Assembly (NCBI GenBank): GCA_025464695.1
Contig: JAODNQ010000260.1
Coordinates: 1-18,833, forward strand
Direction of reading: 5' to 3'
Origin: Frankiales bacterium
GTDB lineage: Bacteria; Actinomycetota; Actinomycetes; Mycobacteriales; SCTD01
Length of the DNA stretch: 18,833 bases
Part shown: in pieces, positions 7,108-13,383 of the stretch
How positions within the stretch are numbered: the first letter of the stretch is position 1
Layout of the letters: every line of letters begins with the position of its first letter
Notes under the pieces: model-generated
Seen by the model: only the letters and a program-made list of their open reading frames with translations
Database searches by the model: none
Told to the model about the DNA's origin: nothing
Position numbers and translations under genes: made by a program

Positions 7108-9644
7108 CCCGCCGCACCCTCGTCGTCGTCGGCCACGGCATGGTCGGCCACCGTCTGGTCGAGTCGGCGGTCGCCCGCGGGCTGCTCGAGGAGTGGGACG
7201 TCGTCGTCCACGCCGAGGAGGACCGGCCCGCCTACGACCGCGTGGCCCTGACGTCCTGGTTCGAGGGCCGCGACGACCTGTGCCTGGTCAGCGACGGGTT
7301 CTTCGAGGTGCCGGGGCTGGAGCTGCGGCTGTCCGACCCGGTCGTCGCCGTCGACGTCGAGGCCCGCACCGTGACGTCCCGCTGCGGCCTCGTCACCCCG
7401 TACGACGCCCTGGTCTTCGCGACCGGCTCGACCCCGTTCGTCCCGCCCGTGCCCGGTGCCAGCGGTCCGGGCCGCTTCGTCTACCGCACGATCGAGGACC
7501 TCGAGGGCATCAAGGCGGCCGCGGCCGGCGCCACCCGCGGCGCCGTCGTCGGCGGCGGGCTGCTCGGCCTGGAGGCGGCGGGCGCGCTGCACGGCCTCGG
7601 GCTGGAGACCACCGTCGTCGAGTTCGCGCCGCGGCTGATGCCGGTGCAGGTCGACGAGGCCGGAGGCGTCGCCCTCAAGCGGCTGGTCGAGGACATGGGC
7701 GTGCAGGTCCGCCTCGGCGCGTCGACGCAGCAGATCGCGGACGTCGAGGGTGGCGGCCTGCGGATGGAGTTCGCCGACGGCGACCCGCTGGACGTCGACC
7801 TCGTGGTCTTCAGCGCCGGCATCCGGCCGCACGACGCGCTCGCCCGCGAGGCCGGCCTCGCGGTCGGTCCCCGCGGCGGCATCGACGTCGACGAGGCCTG
7901 CCGCACCAGCGCCCCCGACGTCTACGCGGTGGGGGAGTGCGCCCACGCCGCCGGCCGGGCCTGGGGCCTGGTGGCACCCGGCTACGCGCAGGCGGAGGTC
8001 GTCGTCGACCGGCTGCTCGGTGGCGCGGCCAGCTTCACGGGCGCCGACCTGTCGACCAAGCTCAAGCTCCTCGGCATCGACGTCGCCAGCTTCGGCGACG
8101 CCTTCGCCACGACGCCGGGGGCCCTCGAGCTCGTCTACGCCGACCCGGTGGCCGGCGTCTACAGCAAGCTCGTCGTCAGCGACGACGCCGGCACGCTGCT
8201 CGGCGGGATCCTCGTCGGCGACGCGTCGCAGTACGCGCTGCTGCGCCCCATGGTGGGCGCGCCGATCTCCGGCAGCCCGGCCGACCTCGTGCTGCCGGCC
8301 CGGGGCGACGCCCCTCCCGGCGCCGGGGCGGCCGCCCTGCCCGACAGCGCCCAGGTCTGCTCCTGCATGGACGTCACCAAGGGCGCGATCCGGTGCGCGG
8401 TCTCCGACAGCGGCTGCCGCGACGTCGCCGCGGTCAAGGCGTGCACGAGGGCCGGCACGGTCTGCGGCTCCTGCGTCGGGCTGGTCAAGGACGTCGTCGG
8501 GCTCGAGCTCAAGGCGCTCGGCGTCGAGGCCAGCACCGCGCTCTGCGAGCACTTCGACCTCTCCCGCGCGGAGATGTTCGAGGTCGTCCGGGTCCGCGGC
8601 ATCCGCACCTGGAGCCAGCTCCTGGCCGACCACGGCCGCGGCGCCGGCTGCGACGTCTGCAAGCCGACCGCGGGCAGCATCCTCGCCAGCCTGCACGGTG
8701 AGCACGTCCTCGACGACGCGCACGCGGTCCTGCAGGACACCAACGACCACATGCTCGCGAACATCCAGAAGGACGGCACGTACTCGGTCGTCCCGCGCAT
8801 CGCCGGCGGGGAGGTCACGCCGGAGCACCTCATCGTCATCGGCCAGGTGGCGAAGGACTTCGGGCTCTACACGAAGATCACCGGCGGGCAGCGGATCGAC
8901 CTGTTCGGCGCCCGGCAGGAGCAGCTCCCCAAGATCTGGAAGCGCCTGGTCGACGCCGGCATGGAGAGCGGCCACGCCTACGGCAAGTCGCTGCGCACCG
9001 TGAAGTCCTGCGTCGGCTCGACCTGGTGCCGCTACGGGGTGCAGGACTCGACCACCCTCGCCATCGAGCTCGAGCTGCGCTACCGCGGCCTGCGCAGCCC
9101 GCACAAGGTGAAGATGGGCGTCTCCGGCTGCGCCCGGGAGTGCGCGGAGGCCCGGAGCAAGGACTTCGGCGTCATCGCGACCGAGAACGGCTGGAACCTC
9201 TACGTCGGCGGCAACGGCGGCTTCCGGCCCCGCCACGCCGACCTGTTCCTCACCGACGTCGACACCGAGACCCTCGTCCGCACCATCGACCGCGTGCTGA
9301 TGTTCTACGTCTTCACCGCCGACCGGCTGCAGCGCACGGCGCCGTGGATCGAGGGCCTCGAGGGCGGCCTGGACCATCTGCGCGCCGTCGTCGTCGACGA
9401 CAGCCTGGGGCTGTGCGCCGAGCTCGACGCGGCCATGGAGCGGCACGTCGCGGGCTACTCCGACGAGTGGGCCGACGTGCTGGCCGACCCGCAGAAGCTG
9501 GCCCGGTTCGCCTCGTTCGTCAACGCGCCCGACGCTCCCGACCCGAACGTCCGCTTCGACACCGTCCGCGGGCAGATCCAGCCCGCGGCTCCCGCACCCG
9601 GTCCGGTCCTGGTGGCCGGCCCCGTCCTCGAGGTCGTCCGATGA
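7104..9644 (+). CDS. nirB: NADH-dependent assimilatory nitrite reductase, large subunit
   Basis: This 846-residue enzyme reduces nitrite to ammonium with six electrons from NADH. In order: FAD site GxGxxG (residues 10-15), NAD site GGGLLG (150-155), first BFD-like [2Fe-2S] unit (Cys419, Cys421, Cys454, Cys457), a second degenerate unit (Cys481 in CEHF, Cys516, Cys519), the ferredoxin-like half domain, and the siroheme/[4Fe-4S] site Cys636-X5-Cys642 with Cys676-X3-Cys680. All four ligands of the last cluster are present, so the enzyme looks intact. Length is normal for NirB. GAGGAG at 7092-7097 is 6 nt before the ATG. It overlaps both nasB and nirD by ATGA. The last 20 or so residues are Pro/Ala-rich and probably disordered. 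Siroheme synthesis genes are not in this window. Confidence 0.97.
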   Translation: MTRRTLVVVGHGMVGHRLVESAVARGLLEEWDVVVHAEEDRPAYDRVALTSWFEGRDDLCLVSDGFFEVPGLELRLSDPVVAVDVEARTVTSRCGLVTPYDALVFATGSTPFVPPVPGASGPGRFVYRTIEDLEGIKAAAAGATRGAVVGGGLLGLEAAGALHGLGLETTVVEFAPRLMPVQVDEAGGVALKRLVEDMGVQVRLGASTQQIADVEGGGLRMEFADGDPLDVDLVVFSAGIRPHDALAREAGLAVGPRGGIDVDEACRTSAPDVYAVGECAHAAGRAWGLVAPGYAQAEVVVDRLLGGAASFTGADLSTKLKLLGIDVASFGDAFATTPGALELVYADPVAGVYSKLVVSDDAGTLLGGILVGDASQYALLRPMVGAPISGSPADLVLPARGDAPPGAGAAALPDSAQVCSCMDVTKGAIRCAVSDSGCRDVAAVKACTRAGTVCGSCVGLVKDVVGLELKALGVEASTALCEHFDLSRAEMFEVVRVRGIRTWSQLLADHGRGAGCDVCKPTAGSILASLHGEHVLDDAHAVLQDTNDHMLANIQKDGTYSVVPRIAGGEVTPEHLIVIGQVAKDFGLYTKITGGQRIDLFGARQEQLPKIWKRLVDAGMESGHAYGKSLRTVKSCVGSTWCRYGVQDSTTLAIELELRYRGLRSPHKVKMGVSGCARECAEARSKDFGVIATENGWNLYVGGNGGFRPRHADLFLTDVDTETLVRTIDRVLMFYVFTADRLQRTAPWIEGLEGGLDHLRAVVVDDSLGLCAELDAAMERHVAGYSDEWADVLADPQKLARFASFVNAPDAPDPNVRFDTVRGQIQPAAPAPGPVLVAGPVLEVVR

Positions 9645-10009
9645 CCGCAGAGCTGCTCCTCCCGCCCGAGACCGTGACCTGGACGACGGTGTGCTGGCTG
9701 CGCCAGCTGCTCCCCGGTCGCGGCGTCGCCGCGCTCGTGCAGGGCGAGCAGGTGGCGCTGGTGCGCACCTCCGACGGCTGGGTGCACGCCGTCGGCAACC
9801 GCGACCCGCGCAGCGGCGCGATGGTCATGTCGCGCGGCATCGTCGGCAGCCGCGGCGACCGCCCGACCCTCGCCGGGCCGCTCTACAAGCAGGTGTTCGA
9901 CCTGCGGACCGGGGAGTGCCTCGACGACCCCGCGCAGCGGCTGCCCGTGCACGAGGTCGCCGTCGTCGGCGGGCTGGTGCGGGTGCGGCTGCACGAGGAG
10001 CCGGCGTGA
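9641..10009 (+). CDS. nirD: NADH-dependent nitrite reductase, small subunit (Rieske-like fold without Fe-S ligands)
   Basis: This 122-residue protein has a Rieske-like beta fold, with NRDPRSGAMVMSRGIVG followed by GPLYKQVFDLRTGECLDDP. As is usual for NirD, the Cys-X-His pairs that hold a Rieske cluster are replaced (NRDP for the first), so it should not bind [2Fe-2S]; it supports NirB. GAGG at 9630-9633 lies 7 nt upstream of the ATG, which overlaps the nirB stop. It is the last clearly recognisable gene of the operon; its stop codon runs directly into a perfect palindrome. Confidence 0.95.
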   Translation: MTAELLLPPETVTWTTVCWLRQLLPGRGVAALVQGEQVALVRTSDGWVHAVGNRDPRSGAMVMSRGIVGSRGDRPTLAGPLYKQVFDLRTGECLDDPAQRLPVHEVAVVGGLVRVRLHEEPA

Positions 10010-10026
10010 CCACCCGGACGGGTGGT
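10009..10026. terminator. Hairpin at the nirD stop codon
   Basis: ACCACCCG and CGGGTGGT form a perfect inverted repeat separated by GA, starting on the last base of the nirD TGA. No U-tract follows. It could act as a GC-rich terminator or a 3'-end stabiliser that partly separates nirD from the following gene. The stem is seen; the function is inferred. Confidence 0.5.
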
Positions 10027-10043
10027 CCAGAGGTAGTCCCTCC

Positions 10044-10074
10044 GCACCGACGGGCCGGTTCGTCCGGGCGGTGC
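10044..10074. other. Second imperfect GC-rich hairpin after nirD
   Basis: GCACCG (10044-10049) pairs with CGGTGC (10069-10074), and an inner CCGG (10055-10058) can pair with CCGG (10064-10067) around TTCGT. It may extend the terminator after nirD or lie in the leader of the next gene. No poly-T follows. It resembles a T-arm superficially but is not part of a tRNA. Confidence 0.35.
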
Positions 10075-10106
10075 AGCCCGGGGTCGGCGCTGTCGACTCC
10101 TGCAGG

Positions 10107-10532
10107 GTGACCCGCCGACCCGCCGCCCTGCACTCCGTGGCCCTCGTGACGCGCTGGGACGGCTTCTGCCTCCCCTGCGGGTCCGACGCGCGGCCGCTCG
10201 TCCTCACCTGGACCGGACGCCGGGGGCTGCGCGCCTGGCTCGCCGGCGAGGGGTGGCACGACGGGGCGCTCCGGCTCACCTGCGTCTGCTGCGGCGGGGT
10301 CGACGTCGTCGGCTGGGAGGACGAGCCCGAGCCCGTCCTCGCCGTCGAGGAGGCGTTCGCGCCCGTCGCCGTCCCCCTGGCTCCGGCGGCTCCCGTCACC
10401 GTGGTGCGCGTGCTCGACCTCGACGCGTCCGTCGCGAGCGTGCACGAGCTCGTCCCCGTGCCGCGCACTGGCGCGGCCCCGCTGGGGGCGGCCGACGTCG
10501 ACGCGCTGGACCTGCTCGGCCTCGTCGGCTGA
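10107..10532 (+). CDS. Cysteine-rich hypothetical protein downstream of nirD
   Basis: I do not recognise this family. From GTG at 10107 it has 141 residues. Cys21-X2-Cys24 (FCLPCG) and Cys59/Cys61/Cys62 (TCVCCGG) are about 35 residues apart, which suggests a zinc-ribbon-like or metal-binding N-terminal half. The second half is Val/Ala/Pro-rich with no visible domain. In-frame GTGs at 10137 and 10146 are alternative starts that keep all cysteines; no strong ribosome binding site decides. It lies on the same strand 97 bp after nirD, beyond two hairpins, so co-transcription is possible but not shown. Codon bias looks like its neighbours, which supports it being real. A link to nitrite reduction rests on position only. 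Confidence 0.65.
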   Translation: MTRRPAALHSVALVTRWDGFCLPCGSDARPLVLTWTGRRGLRAWLAGEGWHDGALRLTCVCCGGVDVVGWEDEPEPVLAVEEAFAPVAVPLAPAAPVTVVRVLDLDASVASVHELVPVPRTGAAPLGAADVDALDLLGLVG

Positions 10533-10547
10533 GCGGCCCCGCCGCCG

Positions 10548-11567
10548 TCAGCTGCGGTAGCGGGCGATGACGTCCCGGCCGAAGCGGGCCATCTCCTCGC
10601 GCTGCGGGGAGAACTGCAGCAGCAGCAGGTCGACCCCGGCGTCCTCGTAGGCCCGGATGCGCTCGGTGACCTGGACCGGTGTGCCGACCAGGCCGGCCCG
10701 CAGGCCCCGGTTGGAGACGCTGTACTCCTCGAGCGACACCTGCGACTCGAGCTGGCTGCCTGCCACGAAGTCCTGGTAGCTGGCGTAGGCCTCGGGCGAC
10801 GCCCTCACGTCGAGGATGCGCGCGAGCTCCTCCTGCGCCTCGGCCTCGGAGTCCCGCACGACGACGTAGCCGCTGACCCCGAACGTGAACTCCCGGCCGT
10901 GCTCGGCGGCCCGCGCCCGCATGTCGGCGACCTTGCCCGCGATGACCTCCGGCGGGTCGCCGTGCATCACGTAGGCCGTGCCGTAGCGGCTGATGACGTC
11001 CTTGGCCCGCGACGACTCGCCGCCCATGTAGAAGGTCGGGAGCGACGCCGGCTTGGGCTCGACGATGCAGCCCTCGAGGTCGTACAGGGGCCCGTGGTGG
11101 GTGACGGTGTCCTCGGTGAGCAGCCGCTGCACCAGGCCGACCCACTCCTCCGTGCGGGCGTAGCGGGCGTCGTGCACGTCGAACGGCGCCCCGTACTGGG
11201 TCGCCTCGTCCTTCCACCAGGAGCTGACGACGTTGAGGCTGACCCGGTCCGGTGCCAGCAGCGACAGCGTCGACAGGGCCTTGGCCGTCAGAGCGGGGGA
11301 GTGGTAGTTCGGCCGGACGGCCAGCATCAGCTCGAGGGTCGAGGTGACAGCGGCGACGGCCGGAGCGAGCGTCCAGGCGTCCACCGACGGCGCCCGGTGG
11401 CCCTTGATGTCGTTGAGGTTCAGCTCGGCGATCAGCGACAGGTCGAACCCGGACCGCTCGCTCTCGACCGCGAGGTCGCGCAGGTACTCCCACGTCAGCG
11501 GCATCGACTCGTCCGGCACGTTGCGCAGCCAGCCCCCGAAGATCGGCATCCAGTACCCGAAGCGCAT
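10548..11567 (-). CDS. LLM-class FMNH2-dependent monooxygenase, SfnG/SsuD-like
   Basis: This 339-residue protein belongs to the luciferase-like monooxygenase superfamily (TIM barrel, two-component, using reduced flavin from a partner reductase). FGYWMP at the N-terminus, RVSLNVVSSWWKDEATQYG, HDARYARTEEW, PTFYMGGESSRAKD and GLVGTPVQVTERIRAYEDAGVDLLLL follow the pattern of dimethylsulfone monooxygenase SfnG and alkanesulfonate monooxygenase SsuD. The substrate is therefore plausibly an organosulfur compound, but no sulfur genes are beside it, so no symbol is given. ATG at 11567 is supported by TAGGGT ending 6 nt upstream, pointing to a leaderless transcript. It is divergent from the helical repeat protein gene. 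Confidence 0.85.
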   Translation of the reverse strand: MRFGYWMPIFGGWLRNVPDESMPLTWEYLRDLAVESERSGFDLSLIAELNLNDIKGHRAPSVDAWTLAPAVAAVTSTLELMLAVRPNYHSPALTAKALSTLSLLAPDRVSLNVVSSWWKDEATQYGAPFDVHDARYARTEEWVGLVQRLLTEDTVTHHGPLYDLEGCIVEPKPASLPTFYMGGESSRAKDVISRYGTAYVMHGDPPEVIAGKVADMRARAAEHGREFTFGVSGYVVVRDSEAEAQEELARILDVRASPEAYASYQDFVAGSQLESQVSLEEYSVSNRGLRAGLVGTPVQVTERIRAYEDAGVDLLLLQFSPQREEMARFGRDVIARYRS

Positions 11568-11573
11568 GCGGCC

Positions 11574-11579
11574 ACCCTA
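11574..11579 (-). promoter_or_regulatory. -10 element (TAGGGT) for leaderless transcription of the SfnG-like gene
   Basis: On the minus strand TAGGGT fits TAnnnT and is followed by 6 nt and the ATG, so transcription would begin at or next to the start codon. No Shine-Dalgarno sequence is present and no good -35 was recognised. Confidence 0.6.
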
Positions 11580-11617
11580 GACAGCCGGACGAGCGTGAGC
11601 GGCGTCACTGCTAGCAG

Positions 11618-11639
11618 GGTGCTTGCAAGAGGCAGCACC
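11618..11639. promoter_or_regulatory. Dyad GGTGCT-N10-AGCACC in the divergent promoter region
   Basis: A perfect 6-bp inverted repeat with a 10-bp spacer contains TTGCAA (11623-11628) and the small palindrome CTTGCAAG. It lies 41 bp before the helical repeat protein gene and 50 bp before the divergent monooxygenase gene. It could be a repressor site or include the -35 of the plus-strand promoter; no convincing -10 follows at standard spacing. Confidence 0.4.
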
Positions 11640-11662
11640 AGGGCAGACTGTCCTCAGTCGAC

Positions 11663-11673
11663 CCTCCTGGAGG
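11663..11673. promoter_or_regulatory. Ribosome binding site inside a small palindrome
   Basis: The Shine-Dalgarno GGAGGA (11669-11674) of the helical repeat protein gene is the right arm of CCTCC-T-GGAGG. A stem with a one-base loop is too tight to form fully, but partial pairing with the anti-SD arm could tune translation. Low functional certainty. Confidence 0.35.
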
Positions 11674-11680
11674 AACTCCC

Positions 11681-12943
11681 GTGCCCGTCACCAAGGACAT
11701 GCTCGTCAGCGAGCTGCAGAACCTGCTCCGCCTCACCGCCTTCGAGCAGACCATCGCGACGGTCCGCCGCACCCAGGCGCGCACGACGTCCCTGGAGGCG
11801 GAGCTCGCCGCCAACGTCAAGAAGGCCCGCGAGCGCTCCGCGCTGCTCGTCCAGGCCATCAAGCAGCTCGGCGGCACCCCCGACGTCGTCGGCTCCGCCG
11901 TCAGCAAGGTCGGCGCCTTCGCCACCACCCAGCTCAACCAGGTCCAGACCCTGCAGGGCGCCCTGCTCGGCGACCTCACCCTCGAGCACCAGCTGCGCGA
12001 GCGCGCCCGCTACGCCCGCGGCCTGGCCGTCTCGCTCGGTGAGACCTCGCTGCTGCCCGTCTTCGACCGGCTCGAGACCGCGCAGACCGCGACGATCGAG
12101 TGGCTCGAAGAGCGCCTCGCCGAGGTCGGCCGCACCGGCACCTCCCTGCTGCGCGCCACCCCCGTGCAGGCCGTCGTCGGCAGCGTCCGCAAGGTCGTGG
12201 GCGTGCCCTTCGGTGCCGCCGCCGGCGCCGTGAACAGCGCCTCGGCCCTGCTCTGGCGCAAGACCCCCGTGCAGGTGCAGGACGCCCTCACCACGGCCGT
12301 CGCCACCGCCGACAGCGCGCTCGACAAGGGCGTCGCCGCCGCTCGCAAGGCCACGCAGCGCACCGAGGACGTCGCTGTCGCGGCCGGCACGGGCGTCGAG
12401 GGCCTGGTCGACGAGGCCCGCGAGGCCGTCGCCCCCGCCGTCTCGAAGGTCGAGCAGAAGGCGACCGACGCCGCGTCCGCCGTCACGCAGGCCGCCTCCG
12501 ACGCTGCCGCGTCGGTCGCGGAGACCGCGTCGCAGGTCGTCGACAAGGCCGAGGACACCGTCGCGGCTGCCGCGACCGGCGCCGAGGACGTCGTGCAGGA
12601 GGTCGCCGACCAGGCCACCGACGCCGCCCAGACCGTGACCGAGACCGTGACCGACGCCGCCGAGGCCGTCGACACCACCGTCGCCGACCTGGCCGAGGAG
12701 GCCAAGGAGGCCGCGTCCGAGCTGTCCGACGAGGTCGTCGACCTCACCGGCACCGGCGACGTCGCCCACCCGTTCGCCGGCTACGAGAAGCTCTCCGGTG
12801 ACCGCGTCATGGGCCACATCCGCGACACCGAGGACGTCGCCGAGCTCGAGCAGCTGCTCGCGTTCGAGGCGGCCCACAAGGCCCGCAAGGGCGTGCTCGC
12901 CGCCGCGCAGGAGCGCCTCACCGCGCTGAGCGCGACCGTCTAG
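11681..12943 (+). CDS. Alanine-rich helical repeat protein with ferritin-like N-terminus (phasin/LEA-like)
   Basis: This 420-residue protein has three parts. Residues about 1-165 are predicted helical and resemble the ferritin-like bundles of some actinobacterial proteins, although a full diiron ligand set is not obvious. Residues about 200-365 are an Ala/Val/Asp/Glu-rich amphipathic stretch with loose 11-residue periodicity, as in phasins, apolipoproteins and LEA proteins (for example DAASAVTQAASDAAASVAET). The C-terminus, from HPFAGYEKLSGDRVMGHI to the end, is a compact helical module I have seen at the ends of similar actinobacterial proteins. A structural, granule- or membrane-surface, or stress role is likely; no enzyme activity is claimed. 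GTG at 11681 has GGAGGA 6 nt upstream. A strong hairpin follows the stop. Confidence 0.85.
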   Translation: MPVTKDMLVSELQNLLRLTAFEQTIATVRRTQARTTSLEAELAANVKKARERSALLVQAIKQLGGTPDVVGSAVSKVGAFATTQLNQVQTLQGALLGDLTLEHQLRERARYARGLAVSLGETSLLPVFDRLETAQTATIEWLEERLAEVGRTGTSLLRATPVQAVVGSVRKVVGVPFGAAAGAVNSASALLWRKTPVQVQDALTTAVATADSALDKGVAAARKATQRTEDVAVAAGTGVEGLVDEAREAVAPAVSKVEQKATDAASAVTQAASDAAASVAETASQVVDKAEDTVAAAATGAEDVVQEVADQATDAAQTVTETVTDAAEAVDTTVADLAEEAKEAASELSDEVVDLTGTGDVAHPFAGYEKLSGDRVMGHIRDTEDVAELEQLLAFEAAHKARKGVLAAAQERLTALSATV

Positions 12944-12960
12944 TCCTCCCCGCACTCCCC

Positions 12961-12993
12961 GACGGCCGGCCCTGGAACGCAGGGCCGGCCGTC
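12961..12993. terminator. Strong 13-bp hairpin terminator
   Basis: GACGGCCGGCCCT (12961-12973) and its exact reverse complement (12981-12993) flank a 7-nt loop, GGAACGC. The stem lies 17 nt after the helical repeat gene stop and 15 nt before the next start. There is no U-tract, as is common for actinobacterial terminators. Confidence 0.8.
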
Positions 12994-13008
12994 GGCGTTG
13001 CAGGCCGC

Positions 13009-13383
13009 ATGGAGGAGTTCAAGGCCCGGCGGGTCGTCGAGGCACTGCGCGAGCGCGGCGTGCCCGCGCAGCTCGAGCGCCCATCGACCTACCAGTTCGG
13101 CGTGGGCGTGGCGCTGCCCGACGGGCGGCTCGCGGTGTGGGGCGCGGACTCCAGCGCGTCGCTGACCGCCACCGTCCTGCGCGACGGCGTCCTCGTCGGC
13201 CTGGTGCCGACGGTCGAGGGCAGCGACGCGTTCAGCGAGGCCGACGTCGTCGACGCCATCGCCCGCACCGACTACGACGCGCCGGTCGCCCGGGTCCGGG
13301 CCGAGCCGGTGCCCGCCGGCCCGCCCCTGCCGCGGCCGTCGCTGTTCCAGTGGCGCCGCGACGGGTTCCGCTACAAGCCCTAG
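13009..13383 (+). CDS. Hypothetical protein, 124 aa
   Basis: I do not recognise the family. The protein has 124 residues and looks like a compact alpha/beta fold: a basic helix at the start (MEEFKARRVVEALRERG), beta-rich segments YQFGVGVALPDGRLAVWG and TATVLRDGVLVGLVPTV, then a Pro-rich tail ending in WRRDGFRYKP. There is no signal peptide or membrane helix. The ATG lies 15 nt after the terminator hairpin, and GGAGGAGTTC at 13010-13019 is inside the gene, so the ribosome binding site is unclear. The stop overlaps the convergent ATP-grasp gene by the 4-bp CTAG. Codon bias supports it being real. Confidence 0.7.
   Translation: MEEFKARRVVEALRERGVPAQLERPSTYQFGVGVALPDGRLAVWGADSSASLTATVLRDGVLVGLVPTVEGSDAFSEADVVDAIARTDYDAPVARVRAEPVPAGPPLPRPSLFQWRRDGFRYKP

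Noticed and set aside
6750..9446. A long minus-strand open frame (about 898 codons) opposite nirB.
   Set aside because: It is an antisense shadow made possible by GC-rich codon bias; the translation lacks domains, while the plus strand encodes a complete NirB with all ligands.
9641..10009. NirD as a true Rieske [2Fe-2S] protein.
   Set aside because: The Cys-His ligand pairs are absent, as is normal for NirD.
10019..10080. tRNA-like element suggested by GCCGGTTCGTCCGGGC.
   Set aside because: The loop lacks the T-loop purine-A pattern and no acceptor, D or anticodon arms can be arranged around it.
12629..12652. The 12-bp tandem repeat as a separate repeat element.
   Set aside because: Only two copies, and it reflects repeated Thr-Val-Thr-Glu/Asp codons in the helical protein, so it is described with that gene.
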